A DNA stretch of 64,000 nucleotides, from positions 46,033,082 to 46,097,081 of the forward strand of contig CM074193.1 of assembly GCA_037179385.1 (NCBI GenBank). The letters are read 5' to 3'. Position 1 is the first letter of the stretch. Each line of letters starts with the position of its first letter. This stretch comes from Holothuria scabra. Its lineage: Eukaryota; Echinodermata; Holothuroidea; Aspidochirotida; Holothuriidae. Positions 10,056 through 20,600 of the stretch are shown here, piece by piece. Made by a program: the position numbers and the translations under genes. The notes below the pieces were generated by a model. The model searched no databases. It had not been told where the DNA came from and saw only the letters and a list, made by a program, of their open reading frames with translations.

Positions 10056-10647
10056 ATCCAAACTATTGTTTGGATTGTGATATCCAAACTATTGTTTGGA
10101 TTGTGGTATCCAAACTATTGTTTGGATTGTGGTATCCAAACTATTGTTTGGATTGTGATATCCAAACTATTGTTTGGATTGTGGTATCCAAACTATTGTT
10201 TGGATTGTGATATCCAAACTATTGTTTGGACTGTGATATCCAAACTATTGTTTGGATTGTGGTATCCAAACTATTGTTTGGACTGTGATATCCAAACTAT
10301 TGTTTGGATTGTGGTATCCAAACTATTGTTTGGATTGTGATATCCAAACTATTGTTTGGATTGTGGTATCCAAACTATTGTTTGGATTGTGATATCCAAA
10401 CTATTGTTTGGATTGTGGTATCCAAACTATTGTTTGGATTGTGGTATCCAAACTATTGTTTGGATTGTGATATCCAAACTATTGTTTGGATTGTGATATC
10501 CAAACTATTGTTTGGATTGTGATATCCAAACTATTGTTTGGATTGTGATATCCAAACTATTGTTTGGATTGTGATATCCAAACTATTGTTTGGATTGTGA
10601 TATCCAAACTATTGTTTGGATTGTGATATCCAAACTATTGTTTGGAT
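10056..10647. repeat. Hairpin minisatellite: 23 units of 26 bp
   Basis: Each unit is ATCCAAACTATTGTTTGGAT followed by a 6-base spacer, TGTGAT or TGTGGT. The 20-mer is an 8-bp inverted repeat with a TATT loop. Unit starts run from 10,056 to 10,628 in exact 26-base steps, with no indel in 592 bp. Only two positions vary: A/G in the spacer (alternating in much of units 1-16, all A in units 16-22) and T/C in two units (7 and 9). The flanks are mirrored: CCACAATCC on the left and GGATTGTGG on the right. The open frames through it arise because 78 bp lack stops; they are not genes. Confidence 0.97.
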
Positions 10648-10654
10648 TGTGGTT

Positions 10655-11525
10655 GGGTGATCATGGTTTGTTAACTTCAAACTACTTGTTTTTCTTATGG
10701 GCACAAGACACAGGTACCTTGAATTAAGTTCAATTCTGTGTGCATTGGACCATGTGTCTGCTCAGGAAATGTCCAGGGACGAAAACAATGGGAGTAGTGT
10801 GACTGTATTCTTTTATGAAACTGAACACAAAAGCCAAAGTAGCTTTCAGGATTTATTTTTCACCCTACTTAGGGCATGCTGCTTTCAGACATCATAATAC
10901 ACATTTAGAAAAGTGAGGTTGTAAAAGCACCATCTCCTAAGAACCCAGTACAGCTTGTGATAACACATTTCTTTAATACTGCACCTAAGTACTTTCTCTC
11001 AGTCAGTACAATACCCTGCATTAGTTGACAGTTCATAAACCAGTGTTGGTGCTGGGACTTAAAAGAATAGTCTAGAGTCAAATTTTAATACCTGAATGTT
11101 AAACAATGGAAACTTTCATTAATTTTCCATATATTCTTTTCTTAAGCTATTGGCAATTGAATGTGTCAAATTTTCTACAAAAATGAACTTGAGGCAAGCA
11201 GGTGTGATGTCATGGATTCACACTGTTGGTAATGTTTTGTTTTTATTTAGGCCTATAATTTACCACCAATTTTATGCAACTTGATACTTTGTGTTTGACA
11301 AAAGAGAAATTATACATTATTAAAATTATTCTGAACAAACTTTTCACGGAACATGAATGTCAATGAAAAGCAAAAGAACTTATGGTTTTCCCCTTTCTTG
11401 AAACACAAAGAATCACTTTAATGCTGATGTAGGTATAGTACATCCGGAGTGATGTAATTTTAAAAGCTTTATGCTTTAGGGGCAAGATGGAATCCCTAAT
11501 CAATACAAGGTCAAACTAATACTGA
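10655..11525. other. No gene or recognised repeat
   Basis: AT-rich non-coding sequence. A 66-residue open frame at 10,697-10,897 has no recognisable features. Confidence 0.5.
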
Positions 11526-11766
11526 TAGGATGGTCAAGTGGTTAAGGCATCAGACTTGCAGTTGGGAGGTCAGGAGTTGGAGTCCTGGCCGAGTCAAAAC
11601 ATAGACTTCAAAAACGGGGTTGGTTTACTGCCATTGTGCTTGCTGCGCAGCATAAGCAATGGACTAAGGGAAAACAAAACAGTGAGCCATAACTGGGAAA
11701 AGGGCTCTAGCCAGCCGACTTGAACCAATTGGTTGGAAACTGTAAAACTCCATTTAACCTAAACTA
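11526..11766 (+). mobile_element. tRNA-derived SINE, Ser/Leu-like head
   Basis: The head has TGGTCAAGTGGTTAAGGC (A box) and GGAGTTGGAGTCCTGGC (B-box region). The shared body follows, with GCATAAGCAATGG, GTGAGCCATAACTGGG, GAACCAATTGGTTGGAAACT and a CTAAACTAA tail. It directly abuts the 5' end of the LINE that follows. Confidence 0.8.
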
Positions 11767-11848
11767 ATAGGGTACGATCTTTGATCTTGAAACGCAACTA
11801 GAGAAAAAAGATGAACAAATATGTAAAATGATATCATAACTCCAAGAG

Positions 11849-12325
11849 TTGACCTCATCCTTGGACAATCTGAAAGCAAACGTTAACTCACTGGAACAGT
11901 ATTCCAGAAGGAATTGCCTAAGAATTTTTGGTATTTCTGAGACTCATGGTGAAAACACATCAGAGCCAATCATGCAGTTGGTTAAAACCAAACTTCAAGT
12001 CGATATAGAACTAAATGATATTGACCGTAGCCACAGAATTGGACGAAGTTGTGACAATGGCCAACCGCGAAGTATAATAGTGAAATTCACTTCTTATCGG
12101 ACCAGGGACATGGTTATCAGAAATAGGAGAAAACTCAAAGGAACTAAAATTGTAATCAAAGAGGACCTTACTAAAGCTAACCTAACTCTGCTCCGTTCAG
12201 CAATGGAACACCCCAATGTTTCATCGGCATGGTTGGCAGATGGTATCATTTTTGCCATAACGAAAAAAGAGGGAACTGAGATGAAACTGAGGATCGAGAA
12301 GTTAGAAGATCTCAAAAAACTGTAA
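11849..12325 (+). pseudogene. LINE ORF1 remnant (RNA-binding/coiled-coil type)
   Basis: A 158-codon open frame typical of ORF1 proteins of CR1/L2/L1-like elements. A coiled-coil lead-in is followed by the hallmark SLEQYSRRNCLRIFGI, then DIDRSHRIGR, IIVKFTSYRTRDMVI and a basic segment, ending with a charged helix. These correspond to the RRM-like and C-terminal domains that bind the element's own RNA. The frame continues upstream (LETQLEKKDEQICKM) but is cut by a TAA at about 11,837-11,839. The start is therefore lost and the copy is a pseudogene. The open start given here is not a true initiation codon. Confidence 0.8.
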
Positions 12326-12517
12326 ATTTCAATATGGCAGACCCTTGTTTTCCATTACAACCTGTACGTGGCTAAACTCTTCTCTTGAAGATGAGTCAAT
12401 CCTCCTTTTGAAATTCAATAGGGAAGAACCTTTTTGCATCTCTTCACCGTTACTACCGTGTGTTTGTCTTCAGCTAAAGATACAGACTTGCTAGGTAATC
12501 CCTAGCCCAAAGCCGTC

Positions 12518-15500
12518 ATGTGCTGCACTTGCTTCCAGCTGGAAATTATACCAAGCGGCATTTTCTTTTATTGTCATAGGTGTTTTCCCGGCTGCTGCTG
12601 CTGGTTTATTTCGCATCTTTTGTTTTTTTTTTTTTCTTTCTTTCTTTCTTTTTGTACTTTCTTAATGGGGGTTTTTGTGTGCAGCTCTTGCAAAGGGGAA
12701 ATCTTCTCACGGGATCAAAACCTATTAAAACGTCATTACTGTTTATCTCACTTTCACAGAACGTGTATTTCATGTAGTCTTTCCCCAAATAGTTTTTCTG
12801 TATCTTGTGACACCTGTTGTTGGAAAGGAATGCCTTTTAATTCAGTCAGTGATTTTTCAGACCTATTCGATTGTAATCACCCCAATAGCTTACGTACCAA
12901 TGCTGTTAAAGATGTAATCGATAACCCTGCTTATTATAGTATCGAAGATTTTAATAAATTAGATACTGGTAATTTCAATTTATTTCACTTAAATGTTCGA
13001 AGTCTAAGTAAAAATTTTGACAGCGTTTGTGATTACCTGACTCTCTTAAACAATAATTTCAGTGTCCTTGGATTTACTGAAACATGGCTCACGGACAATT
13101 TTTCTTCACTTATTCAAATGGACGGTTATTCTTTAGTTGAGAGTCACCGTAAAGGAAAACGGGGAGGTGGGGTATGTGCATTTATCAAAAATAATCTTGA
13201 ATATGTATTAAGAAATGATATTTCTCAAATTAGCAATGATATCGAATGCTTATTTATCGATATAAATGTCCCATGCACAAATAGGATAATAGTAGTAGGA
13301 GTTATCTATCGTCCACCTCAAGGAAATGTTACTAATTTTAATGACATATTGTATGAAATCCTAAGCAATGAATCTTGTAAGGGGAGGCCTTGTTTTGTTA
13401 TGGGGGACTTTAATCTTGACATTAGCCAGACCAATGGCACTTCTTTCTTAGATAATCTTCGTTCTTGTGGTTTTAACTCAATTATAAACCAACCAACTAG
13501 GGTAACTTCTTCTAGTCAATCTGTAATTGACAATTTCTGTACCAATATTGATAGCTTAAGTGGCTTTGATTTGGTAAATTCTGGAATCTTGGTAACAGAC
13601 ATTAGTGACCATGCACTTCCCGATTTTCATCCATTCTGCAATACAACCTATGCAAAATCCTAAGAGTAATAAAGTAACACACTTCCGCAATTATTCACAA
13701 AAAAACTTGAACTGGTTTACCACAAAGATTGCAAATACGACCTGGAACAATGTGTATGTAGAAAATGACACGAATTCTGCTTTTAATGCATTTTACGGTT
13801 CATTCAGTAAACATTATATTTTTCAAACATAATAGTAAGAAAAAACAAACCTGGATAACATCTGGACTGCTTGTCTCTGTCAAGCATAAAAACAAGCTCT
13901 TCAAGAAATACCTTAGGTCTCCTACGCAGGATAATAAACTTACCTATAATACCTATCGAAATAAACTTAATCAGATTATTCATCTTGTAAAAAGGCAACA
14001 TTTCGAGAAATTTTTTAGTAATGCTAAGCATGACCCTAAACACACCTGGAAAAACATTAACCTTGGACCGAACCTAGCAGATAAAATATCGACTAGTGCC
14101 ACTCGAAAAACTTTCCAAAGTAATAAAAATGCTAGCACTTTTTTCATAACACCAGTCAAAGAGAGTGATTTAGTAAAGACTGCACTTGAGTGCCTCAAGC
14201 CTAACAAAGCCGCTGGCCACGATGGTTTCCGACCTTCTATAGTTCGAAAAGTAATTTGTTTTATTTATGAACCCCTAACCTACATATGCAATTTGTCTCT
14301 CTCCCAAGGTATCTTTCCTGATAAACTCAAAGTTGCTAAAGTTATTCCTATTTTTAAAAGTGGTGATTTGCACACCTTTGCCAACTATCGTCCGATTTCA
14401 ATTCTTTCTTGCTTTTCAAAGATCTTTGAAAGGATAATGTTCAATAAAATCCAGGCACTTCTTAGTAAACATAACATTCTCTCTGATAACCAATATGGTT
14501 TCCGCCCTGGACGCTCAACTGAACTTGTGCACATTGACGTAATGAACAAACTAGAGAGGGCACACGACAATAATCTAATATCTTTGGCAGTCTTCCTCAA
14601 TTTATCAAAAGCATTTGACACCATTAACCATGATATATTGTTAGAAAAATTACAATCCTATGGCTTCCGTGGCACAGCTTACAACTGGATTAAAAGTTAC
14701 TTAACAAACAGATCGCAGATTACTTTTTTTAGAAATATTGCATCTGATATGAACATGATATTGTGGAGTCCCTCAAGGCTCCATCCTTGGACCTCTTTTG
14801 TTTATAATTTACGTAAATGATATAAGCCAGATTTCTTCAAACTCGTCAGTGGTACTATTTGCCGATGATACAAATATATTTTTTACCTCCAATGACCCAC
14901 ATAAGCTAGAAGAAACTGTCTGCAATGAATAATGTTTGTATTCAGACTGGTTTGCCTCTAATAAACTCTCCCTTAATGTAAGTACGACGAAATACACGGT
15001 TTTCAATCTCAAGAGGAATAACTTCAATTTCAATATACACATTAATAACCGACCACCTGAAATTGACAGTAAAATAAAATTTCTCGGTGTTTTTTTTGAC
15101 CCACTCCTTACATGGGAGCACCATATTTCCCACCTGTGTTCTAAAGTAGCTAAGGGTGTCGGCATTCTTGGCCGACTCAAACATATTCTTCCTCAGAATG
15201 TCCTACGTAGGATCTATCTTTCTCTAATTTATCCACATCTCACATATTGTTGTACTATCTGGTCTAGTGCTACCCCCTCCCAAATTAAAAGGTTGGTCAT
15301 TCTTCAGAAAAGAGCTGTTCACCACATTACCTTCTCAAAGCCTCGTGATCACACCAGTAATTTGTTCAAAACCACAAACCTCCTAAAGTTACACGACGTT
15401 ATAAATTTAAATACTGTCATGTTCGTATACAAATTAACTCATAATTTGCTTCCTAAACTATTTTCCAATTTTTATACTCACAATTTTCTTGTACATGGCC

Positions 15501-15679
15501 ACAACACACGCCAGTCGGGTAATTTACATATTCCCACTACATCCTCATCTTATAGCAAAAACTCTTTAAGGTATCATGCGGTCAGACTCTGGAATACTAT
15601 TCCTAATTATTTGAAAGGCAAACCAACCCTCACTTCATTCCGTAGTAATTATACTAGATATATTAACAATGATTATTGA
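12518..15679 (+). pseudogene. LINE ORF2: Cys-rich N-terminus, endonuclease and reverse transcriptase, frameshifted
   Basis: The frame probably begins at the Met at 12,665; the preceding residues are poly-T-coded. A Cys/His-rich stretch (CSSCKG...H..C.SC...CDTC) comes first and resembles a PHD or zinc-finger module. The apurinic endonuclease follows: LFHLNVRSL, GFTETWL, GVIYRPPQG, MGDFNLDI and ISDH. The first frameshift comes right after SDH near 13,607; another is near 13,815. The reverse transcriptase shows [28 protein letters not shown], then a frameshift near 14,765, and FADD at 14,868-14,879. A stop lies at 14,930-14,932, then the thumb and C-terminal region end at 15,679. In motif A the expected catalytic Asp is Asn (codon 14,599-14,601). 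This copy cannot make an active enzyme. Confidence 0.88.
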
Positions 15680-15975
15680 TACTTTATTTCCCTTTGTTCT
15701 TCCCCTCGGGCGGGGTGGGGTTTCGGCATATGCTTTTGTGGGTAGGGATTGTCTGCTCATGGGATGGTTTATGTAATTTTGGTTTGTTATTGGATAGTTA
15801 AGTTTTCTTTCTTTTTTTCTTGTTTTCCTTTCGGGGAGTACGCTCTCGACAAGCCTTTGGCTTTTAGTTGCACTTCCTTCCACTCTCATTTTATCTTCAG
15901 TAATTTTGTTGAACTACGTCATTGTATATACTTGAGTGGTGAAACAAATATATGAAATGAAATGAAATGAATAGG

Positions 15976-16350
15976 ATGAAAAACAAAACATGCATTGGCC
16001 AACAACATTGAGTCCTTGATCTCACCTACTTGCTTCAAGTTCATGTTTTACAGTATCTACAGTAGGAAGTCTGTCAGTTTCAATTATCTTAAGGACCGAA
16101 CATGGGAAATGAATGAAACTTTCAGCAGAATGCTTAGAATATGTTTCTCTTTTTATCAAACACAAATTTGGCTCTGGACTATTCTTTCAAACTATGTGCA
16201 GGAAATCCCCCCCCCCTTCAAAATGTTTAGGCGAATAAAGACAAGATTTTATAGGCCTGTACACAGCCCTAAATATGAAGCGGTCATGCTGTATCCTTCA
16301 GTATGCAGGCAGAAAGAAAGTCAATGCTTAGTACTTCTTTGCACCAAAAT
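15976..16350. other. No gene or recognised repeat
   Basis: Contains a 119-residue open frame (15,995-16,354) with no domain I recognise; its composition looks like chance. A poly-C run lies near 16,207. Confidence 0.4.
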
Positions 16351-16580
16351 GTGAGACCTTTGACCTCAACCAAAAGCAAACTAAGTTTGTTCTTCTCACC
16401 ATGGTACATCCACCTATACATTAGCAAATATCCAAGCTTTCTACCTTCAGATATGTAGGGCTACCGTACAACCAAAGTTTTCAGACTTTTGACTCCTGGT
16501 GACATCACACAACTACAGTATACAGTTGGAATGCTGACCTTGGGTCACTGAAATATATTAAGCTCTGTTGATGTCACACA
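16351..16580. repeat. Degenerate copy of the TGACC-type repeat
   Basis: The sequence contains GACCTTTGACCTCAACCAAAA, then TACATCCACCTATACATTAG, AAATATCCAAGCTTTCTACC and TTCAGACTTTTGACTCCTGG. These match, with many changes, successive parts of the array units at 60,480-64,000. About one and a half units remain. Confidence 0.55.
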
Positions 16581-17477
16581 ATTTTGAATTTTAGTAGGTT
16601 TGTATACTTGGTAAAAAGAATGGCTTATTCATTCTGTTTACTTCCAGTTATGGTCAAGAAAACTATGAAACTTACCACACTAACTTTGCAATTAAGTTAT
16701 CATAATTTAACTAATTTCAGGCAAAAATTGCGCAAAATTGTCGACCAAAATGCCCAAGAACCATTGTGAGATTCTAGGTCAACCTTTTGGAACATTCTGT
16801 GAATGGTCACTCACAAATTTGTCCGGAAATCATCCTGAAGCTGCCCAACAGTTACCAAAAACTTACTGTATGACAGGAAATATATTTTCTCACATAGGTT
16901 TGTGGATAAATTATTCCAATATTCCTGAAGACAGTTAATCCTGCTTTGTTTATGCTACAGTCCTGTTTTCAGTACACCTGTAATCAGTCAGCCATATTGA
17001 AATGCAATGCATGATGGTAGCTGGCATGGAGCACTGCGATACAACATCCAACACAATGCCAAGCTTTGGGTGTGCACATATGTAAAGTATGTACATAAAA
17101 TGCATACTAAATAAGCAGAACAAAGACACCAGGCTTCCGTACAGCACTTTTACTGAAGATAGAAGGATAACGAGAAAAGATGTACCACTTTTATTTTAGA
17201 AAGATTATTTGTTCTCTCCCTTTCAAATGACATTTCAACATTTTCTCACCTCGAAGACAGAAAATGTGTATGTAACACTATGGATAAGAATTATTGACAT
17301 CTATAATGGGTGCCCGTTTTCGCTCTGCGTAAGCTAGCTCCAGCACGGTCTCCCAAAATGCATTTCACCGCGGGTGCTATGGGTGTAAAGATTGGGCAGT
17401 AACAGTCACAAATGTGAGGTCTGCTTCCTAACTGTATAGTGAATGTACACTGTAAACAGTGCGAAGCATTTGTCTGT
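16581..17477. other. No gene or recognised repeat
   Basis: Short open frames only. The segment near 17,320-17,430 is somewhat GC-richer but has no recognisable feature. Confidence 0.45.
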
Positions 17478-17742
17478 ATACACGAATCCGGACAGCAAGT
17501 AATGGTCTAATTTCAGTCGACCATAACTGGGGTCCGTCCCCTTTAAAGTTTTTGATTTCCTTGCTTACCTCTATCATGGATGGTTGTACACTAATTTGTA
17601 TCTTATATTTTCCAATTTCACTAAATATGAGGGTTTGAAATTCATGTAAACAATAAATAAAGACGATTTTAGGTTGATGGACCCCACTAATGGCGGCCTA
17701 CAGTCACCAAAAACAATCAGATTCGTCTATAGGCTTACTAAA
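17478..17742. mobile_element. MITE with long terminal inverted repeats (family M1)
   Basis: The left end TATACACGAATCCGG...TGGGGTCC and the right end GGACCCCA...ATTCGTCTATA are imperfect inverted repeats of about 55-60 bp. Further copies are at 40,370-40,632, 55,060-55,215 (partial), and 23,222-26,245, the last split by another transposon. There is no open frame of note. The outer TATA could be part of the target site. Superfamily unknown. Confidence 0.75.
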
Positions 17743-18255
17743 AAGCATTCCAGTTCGACGGATGAACTTAAGTACCATACAGCCTAGAAGATAAGAAATG
17801 AATTCTAGTATGACCAATGGAAAAAAATTGTAGCACAGGTTTTTGACTTTGGAGAAAAATTTTGTACATTTAAATTTTTCACCTCAGCCAGGTAGAGAAC
17901 TGCTTTTGGCTCTAATTTAAAAACAGTGGTTGGAACCTAGCTACCTCATATGTGGACATGTATGCACAGTAGGGTTAAGGTGACGGTTAGGGATATAATA
18001 CCCACATGTGTATACACACATACACATACGTATGCCTAGGAAGCAGGTTAGGGTGGGCTGCAGGTACAGTATATGCACATGTGGGAATGTATACGCCATT
18101 GTACATGCCTATACTGTTAAATACTGTATATGCATATATGTATGCTTATGTTTATTAGCGTACTACTTGGGTGTAGGTATACGTATATATACATGCATCT
18201 ATACCTTCATGTAACAGGTAGTGCTGATCAATTATATGAAACCATTCAACAAGCA
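17743..18255. other. No gene; ATGT/ATAC-rich simple sequence
   Basis: The part from about 17,950 to 18,215 is rich in alternating TATGCATA, TACGTA and CACATA motifs, a cryptically simple sequence. No gene is seen. Confidence 0.5.
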
Positions 18256-18257
18256 AC

Positions 18258-18335
18258 AGTGCTCGTAAAGCGCAGTTGGTTAGCGCGCTGGTCTAGATGC
18301 TACACCTGTACGGTCAAGGGTTCAGAAACAGGTAT
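18258..18335 (+). mobile_element. tRNA-like sequence, probably a degenerate SINE head
   Basis: CTCGTAAAGCGCAGTTGG, then GTTAGCGCGCTGGTCTAGA, then GGTCAAGGGTTCAGAAAC gives an A-box-like and a B-box-like segment with the spacing of a tRNA. The B box is altered and no full cloverleaf closes, so it is not a functional tRNA gene. It is most likely a SINE head or tRNA pseudogene. Confidence 0.5.
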
Positions 18336-18569
18336 AAACATTGCTTTTCCTTCTTCCACAGCACATACCATTAGCTTCTTCCCACACTGAATACATGATA
18401 CTGCTCTTCTCGAGTAGAGAATTAAAAAAAGGAACACATTTTATTCAAAAAAAGAAAAAAAAATTGACTTTGTTTTTCTCTCAAACTTCAAAGTTTCATC
18501 GCCCTATTTTAAGTTCAGAGTTGTTTAAAATGGTGTCATTTCTGGCCACTGAATTAGTAGGTCTGGCTT

Positions 18570-18828
18570 TTAACCCTTTGCCGTTGTTTGGGTCCTTTTG
18601 GACCCGTGCGGAGAGCTCGGCTGTCACCCACCTTAACTGTTTCACGCCGGGCTCGAAACTGCAAGTAGCTACCCGAAAATTCGGCCACAACAATGAGAGA
18701 GACAATAGTTTAAGGTCACGGGGTCAATGGCCTACGGAAGCCGATGCGGGGCGGGCTACGTCCGCTTTTCCGCCCACTCCCGAGGCGTGCAAATATGCCC
18801 CGATCGGAGCACAACAGTAAAGGGTTAA
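18570..18828. mobile_element. piggyBac-type MITE with TTAA target duplication
   Basis: TTAA (18,570-18,573) is followed by CCCTTTGCCGTTGT. The right end has the inverse, ACAACAGTAAAGGG, then TTAA (18,825-18,828). TTAA sites next to CCCTTT termini are characteristic of piggyBac elements. The 251-bp interior is GC-rich, has no transposase and includes the hairpin GGGTCC-TTTT-GGACCC. The 159-residue frame crossing it is not a gene. Confidence 0.85.
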
Positions 18829-19327
18829 ATCTAACTTGGGCCTAAGCCTACATACTGTAGACCTTATGCCAATTAAAAAGAGGGCACTTCAAAACTGCAA
18901 CCTGGGAAGGATAATTCCATGTATATGACCACAGAATTGCACACATGCACTATTGGAGTTAGATGGCATAAGGCCTATGTGAGAATATGTGACAAAATTT
19001 AACATGACCTAACAGGTTGAAGGGCAAAGGATCGAGGGCCAAGGCTCCATAAGATGCCCTGAAGTCCAAATCTTAATCAAAAGTCAAACTACCAAACCTA
19101 GACAATAGTCCCAAACAATCAGATTCTACCACAGTCATGGAAGAACTTGTCAATGTTAACCTTAAAGCGGTGAACTGACGGGGAGTTAACTACAGTACCC
19201 AATCTGGCAGAAAATTCCACTCATTGACAACTCTATGGGAGAAACTAAACTTCCTAATGTCAAGCTTTGCCAAAGGCTTTTTTCAGCTTTTTACAATGCC
19301 CACGAACCCAAGATTTACTTTGAACCC
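18829..19327. other. No gene recognised; possible old LINE sequence
   Basis: Non-coding. The stretch before the next element could be the other half of the retroelement remnant seen at 20,260-20,600, split by the MITE between them. I could not confirm this from protein similarity. Confidence 0.3.
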
Positions 19328-20247
19328 TTAAAGCAGCTTATGCTGTTTGATGAAAAAAAATAACCTTCATCGTTAATCTTCAATCTTGCTCTTCCATTTG
19401 ATAACAACCCGGTAGAAATCATTCACGACAGGATTTTTTCCGGTGAAATTTCACTAATTAGAGCGCTAATTACAATAGACAGAAACTTCATCTACTTTTT
19501 TCGGCTAAACTCTTATGCAAAGACAACGGGCTCTTATCTCAAATTGACCAATCACAATGCAAGAAATGAATGACGTAAAATTATGCCTACCCTTTGACAC
19601 GACGATGTACGTATTGCCAATGTATCACACATGTTGTGTACATGCATTACAGATCCTTTCACAACCGTTGCCAATACAGAATGACAGTTAGTTTCACACG
19701 TATGTAACCCAAAGATTGTTTTTGAATGCCAAGCCACAGCATCAAATCAAAGAGAAAATGAACATTATCTTGAAACTTGGGACGGATTAAAATAGCACAA
19801 TCAGCGACAAAATTAAAAACTGAACGATGGAGCCGAAACAAGTGAAAAGGAATTTGTCACTGAATCTGGGTTCACAAATGAAACGAACGAATTGCGCAGC
19901 CGGTTCGATGCGATGTGCAAATTGGACACGTAAAGGCCGTTCGAATAACGTATGTATCAATTGAACGAAATTTCACTGTCTGTTTTGTTTACGTTTTGCT
20001 TGACTCCTTCTCAAAATGACCTTCTGAATATGCATCAAATTCATTGGGCGGAGCTAGAGCAAGATAATAAGGCAGAATAGCGTTTGGAAACCGTTGAAAT
20101 CTTTTCGAATTTTTTCGAAATTTTGCTCATTTTCGGAGAAAAGACTAAAGTACGTCAGTTTTTAAAGCTTTTTACATATGTATGGAGTACAGCCCATACA
20201 TTTGATGAACACTGGAAACGAAAAAATAACAGCATAAGCTGCTTTAA
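19328..20247. mobile_element. 920-bp non-autonomous DNA transposon flanked by TTAA
   Basis: The left end is TTAAAGCAGCTTATGCTGTT (19,328-19,347). The right end is its exact inverse AACAGCATAAGCTGCTTTAA (20,228-20,247). Reading TTAA as the duplicated target leaves terminal repeats starting AGCAGC, which fits a piggyBac- or Kolobok-like TTAA-targeting element. No transposase frame is present. The interior has short open frames only. Confidence 0.8.
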
Positions 20248-20259
20248 ATAACTACAAGA

Positions 20260-20600
20260 CAAAAGGGGATTTCTTTCTGAAAGAAACTTGTAAACCTGGA
20301 GCATGTCCCCCTAATCCTTTTCAGCTCCAAAGTGGTAAGCCCAAGATGTTTAAGCGTAGCATAAGGCAAATTTCTCACCTCAGGTATAAGGCAAGTGGAA
20401 TCTCCACTCGCAAGTCTTCATCGATCTCCTTTCATCCCCCTGCTGCAAAGAAGGACTGTTATAAGTTCTCTTTTATTCCTAGGGCAGTAGCAGAGTGGAA
20501 TTGCTCACTGGCCAGCCATAAGGGACTCCCCATCTATTGAAACTTTTAGAAATCAAAAACGCAAACTGAACTTGACATCTCTGAGGAGATCTGAATCTAT
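20260..20600 (+). pseudogene. C-terminal remnant of a non-LTR retrotransposon ORF2
   Basis: The 64-codon frame at 20,346-20,540 has the layout of LINE ORF2 C-termini: a basic region, then CYKFSFIPRAVAEWN. This corresponds to the common (Y/F)K.SFFPR...WN.LP ending. The sequence after the stop still resembles translated LINE sequence in another frame. This is a small dead fragment, assigned from the motif only. Confidence 0.5.

Larger units (their letters stand above)
11767..15975 (+). mobile_element. Non-LTR retrotransposon of the CR1/L2 group, 5'-truncated and broken
   Basis: Two reading frames (ORF1 remnant and ORF2 with endonuclease and reverse transcriptase) are followed by a short 3' UTR. 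The element ends in a (GAAAT)n tail at about 15,950-15,972, as is usual for CR1/L2-group elements. AATAGG occurs next to both ends (about 11,765 and 15,970) and may be the target duplication, but six bases is weak evidence. Several frameshifts and stops show that the copy is inactive. The same type of tail occurs at 52,958-52,990. Confidence 0.88.

Noticed and set aside
9990..10522. Open frames of 116 and 72 residues with a repeated peptide
   Set aside because: They are translations of the 26-bp minisatellite; three units make 78 bp without a stop, so any frame stays open. No start context or flanking exon supports a protein.
10056..10647. CRISPR-like array
   Set aside because: The spacers are nearly identical 6-base pieces rather than unique sequences, there are no cas genes and the DNA is animal. 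It is a minisatellite.
18341..18820. 159-residue open frame
   Set aside because: It runs through a piggyBac-type MITE with clear TTAA ends and has no domain.
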